This document shows, in pieces, positions 63,800 through 64,000 of a stretch of 64,000 bases of DNA; positions within the stretch are counted from its first letter, which is position 1; each line of letters opens with the position of its first letter. The stretch lies in assembly GCF_022049065.2 (NCBI RefSeq), contig NZ_CP095743.1:1131001-1195000 (forward strand), written 5' to 3'. Position numbers and translations under genes: made by a program. The notes under the pieces are model-generated. The model was not told the origin of the DNA. It ran no database searches and was given only the letters and a program-made list of their open reading frames with translations. Source of the stretch: Niallia sp. Man26. GTDB lineage: Bacteria > Bacillota > Bacilli > Bacillales > Cytobacillaceae.

Positions 63800-64000
63800 A
63801 TGTTAAATACATATAAAATACTGATTATGTCGCTAATTGTCCTTGTTATCGCGGCAGGATGCAGCAATGGCAATGGAGAAACGAGTGAAGAGAAAGACAG
63901 CGATAAGCTGAAAATTATCACTACTTTTTATCCAATGTATGAGTTTACGAAGAATGTAGCCGGTGATAAAGCAGATGTTGAGCTGCTGATTCCATCGACT
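63800..64000 (+). CDS. znuA: zinc ABC transporter substrate-binding lipoprotein (partial)
   Basis: The first 67 codons of a metal-binding lipoprotein; the window end cuts the gene. The start ATG 63800 is behind AAAAGGAG. The signal ends in a lipobox with the cysteine at residue 21 (IAAGCSNG). The mature part has an acidic spacer and then KIITTFYPMYEFTKNVAGDK, the conserved opening of ZnuA/AdcA-type cluster A1 binding proteins. Two Zur-like boxes upstream support zinc as the substrate and repression when zinc is plentiful. It is expected to be followed by the ATPase and permease genes. Confidence 0.88.
   Translation, partial: MLNTYKILIMSLIVLVIAAGCSNGNGETSEEKDSDKLKIITTFYPMYEFTKNVAGDKADVELLIPST

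Overview
The window looks like a chromosomal segment of a low-GC, spore-forming member of the Bacillaceae. Translated products resemble Bacillus proteins throughout: DpaA/SpoVFA, GlcU-Gdh, NamA, YjlC-Ndh, KimA behind a c-di-AMP riboswitch, CwlO and AnsR-AnsA. Ribosome sites are strong AGGAGG types, and TTG/GTG starts and rho-independent terminators are common. A Niallia or Bacillus circulans-like species is a reasonable guess from general character, not proven. No rRNA, tRNA, prophage, insertion sequence or CRISPR array was seen.

Layout. (1) 1-12.7 kb: hemicellulose use. A GH42 glycosidase, a GntR regulator, UxuA, UxuB and a GH67 alpha-glucuronidase handle (methyl)glucuronic acid side chains of xylan. 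Divergent xylR and xylA-xylB plus an aldo/keto reductase handle xylose, with a xylO-like palindrome and a cre site. (2) 12.7-17.4 kb: a solitary dpaA, an orphan sporulation-type histidine kinase and a chemoreceptor. (3) 17.6-21.3 kb: an NAD salvage operon, nrtR, pncA, pncB and a second nadD-like gene, with matching palindromes before nrtR and pncA. (4) 21.4-24.3 kb: a PhoD-like phosphatase and an unrecognised Ser/Thr-rich protein. (5) 24.4-32.6 kb: an AraC regulator facing thuA, two Gfo/Idh/MocA dehydrogenases and a TIM-barrel isomerase, then an SGNH hydrolase, an aldo/keto reductase and a SET-type sugar exporter. This is the best candidate for an uncharacterised sugar pathway.

(6) 33-41.6 kb: PsiE and several efflux systems, each with its own regulator: MarR/EmrB/EmrA with a 49-bp palindrome, an MFS pump, an orphan DeoR regulator, and a DHA2 pump divergent from a TetR regulator. 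(7) 41.7-49 kb: glcU-gdh, a MarR regulator, a lipoprotein, namA, an epimerase-like protein, a 44-residue protein, an APC permease and a Dabb protein. (8) 49-53.4 kb: yjlC-ndh behind a Rex-like palindrome and a perfect Fnr/Crp-type box, then kimA under a ydaO riboswitch. (9) 53.4-57.3 kb: a butanediol/acetoin dehydrogenase, a nitroreductase, ansR facing ansA, and a YitT-family protein coupled to ansA. (10) 57.6-64 kb: cell-wall hydrolases (an SH3b-repeat glucosaminidase and CwlO), a D-amino-acid-oxidase-like flavoprotein, and the start of a Zur-controlled zinc-binding lipoprotein gene cut by the window end.

Many genes have starts internal to their longest open frames. I placed them by Shine-Dalgarno spacing and family N-termini and give reasons in each entry. 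All binding-site calls come from reading the sequence by eye, without any search.
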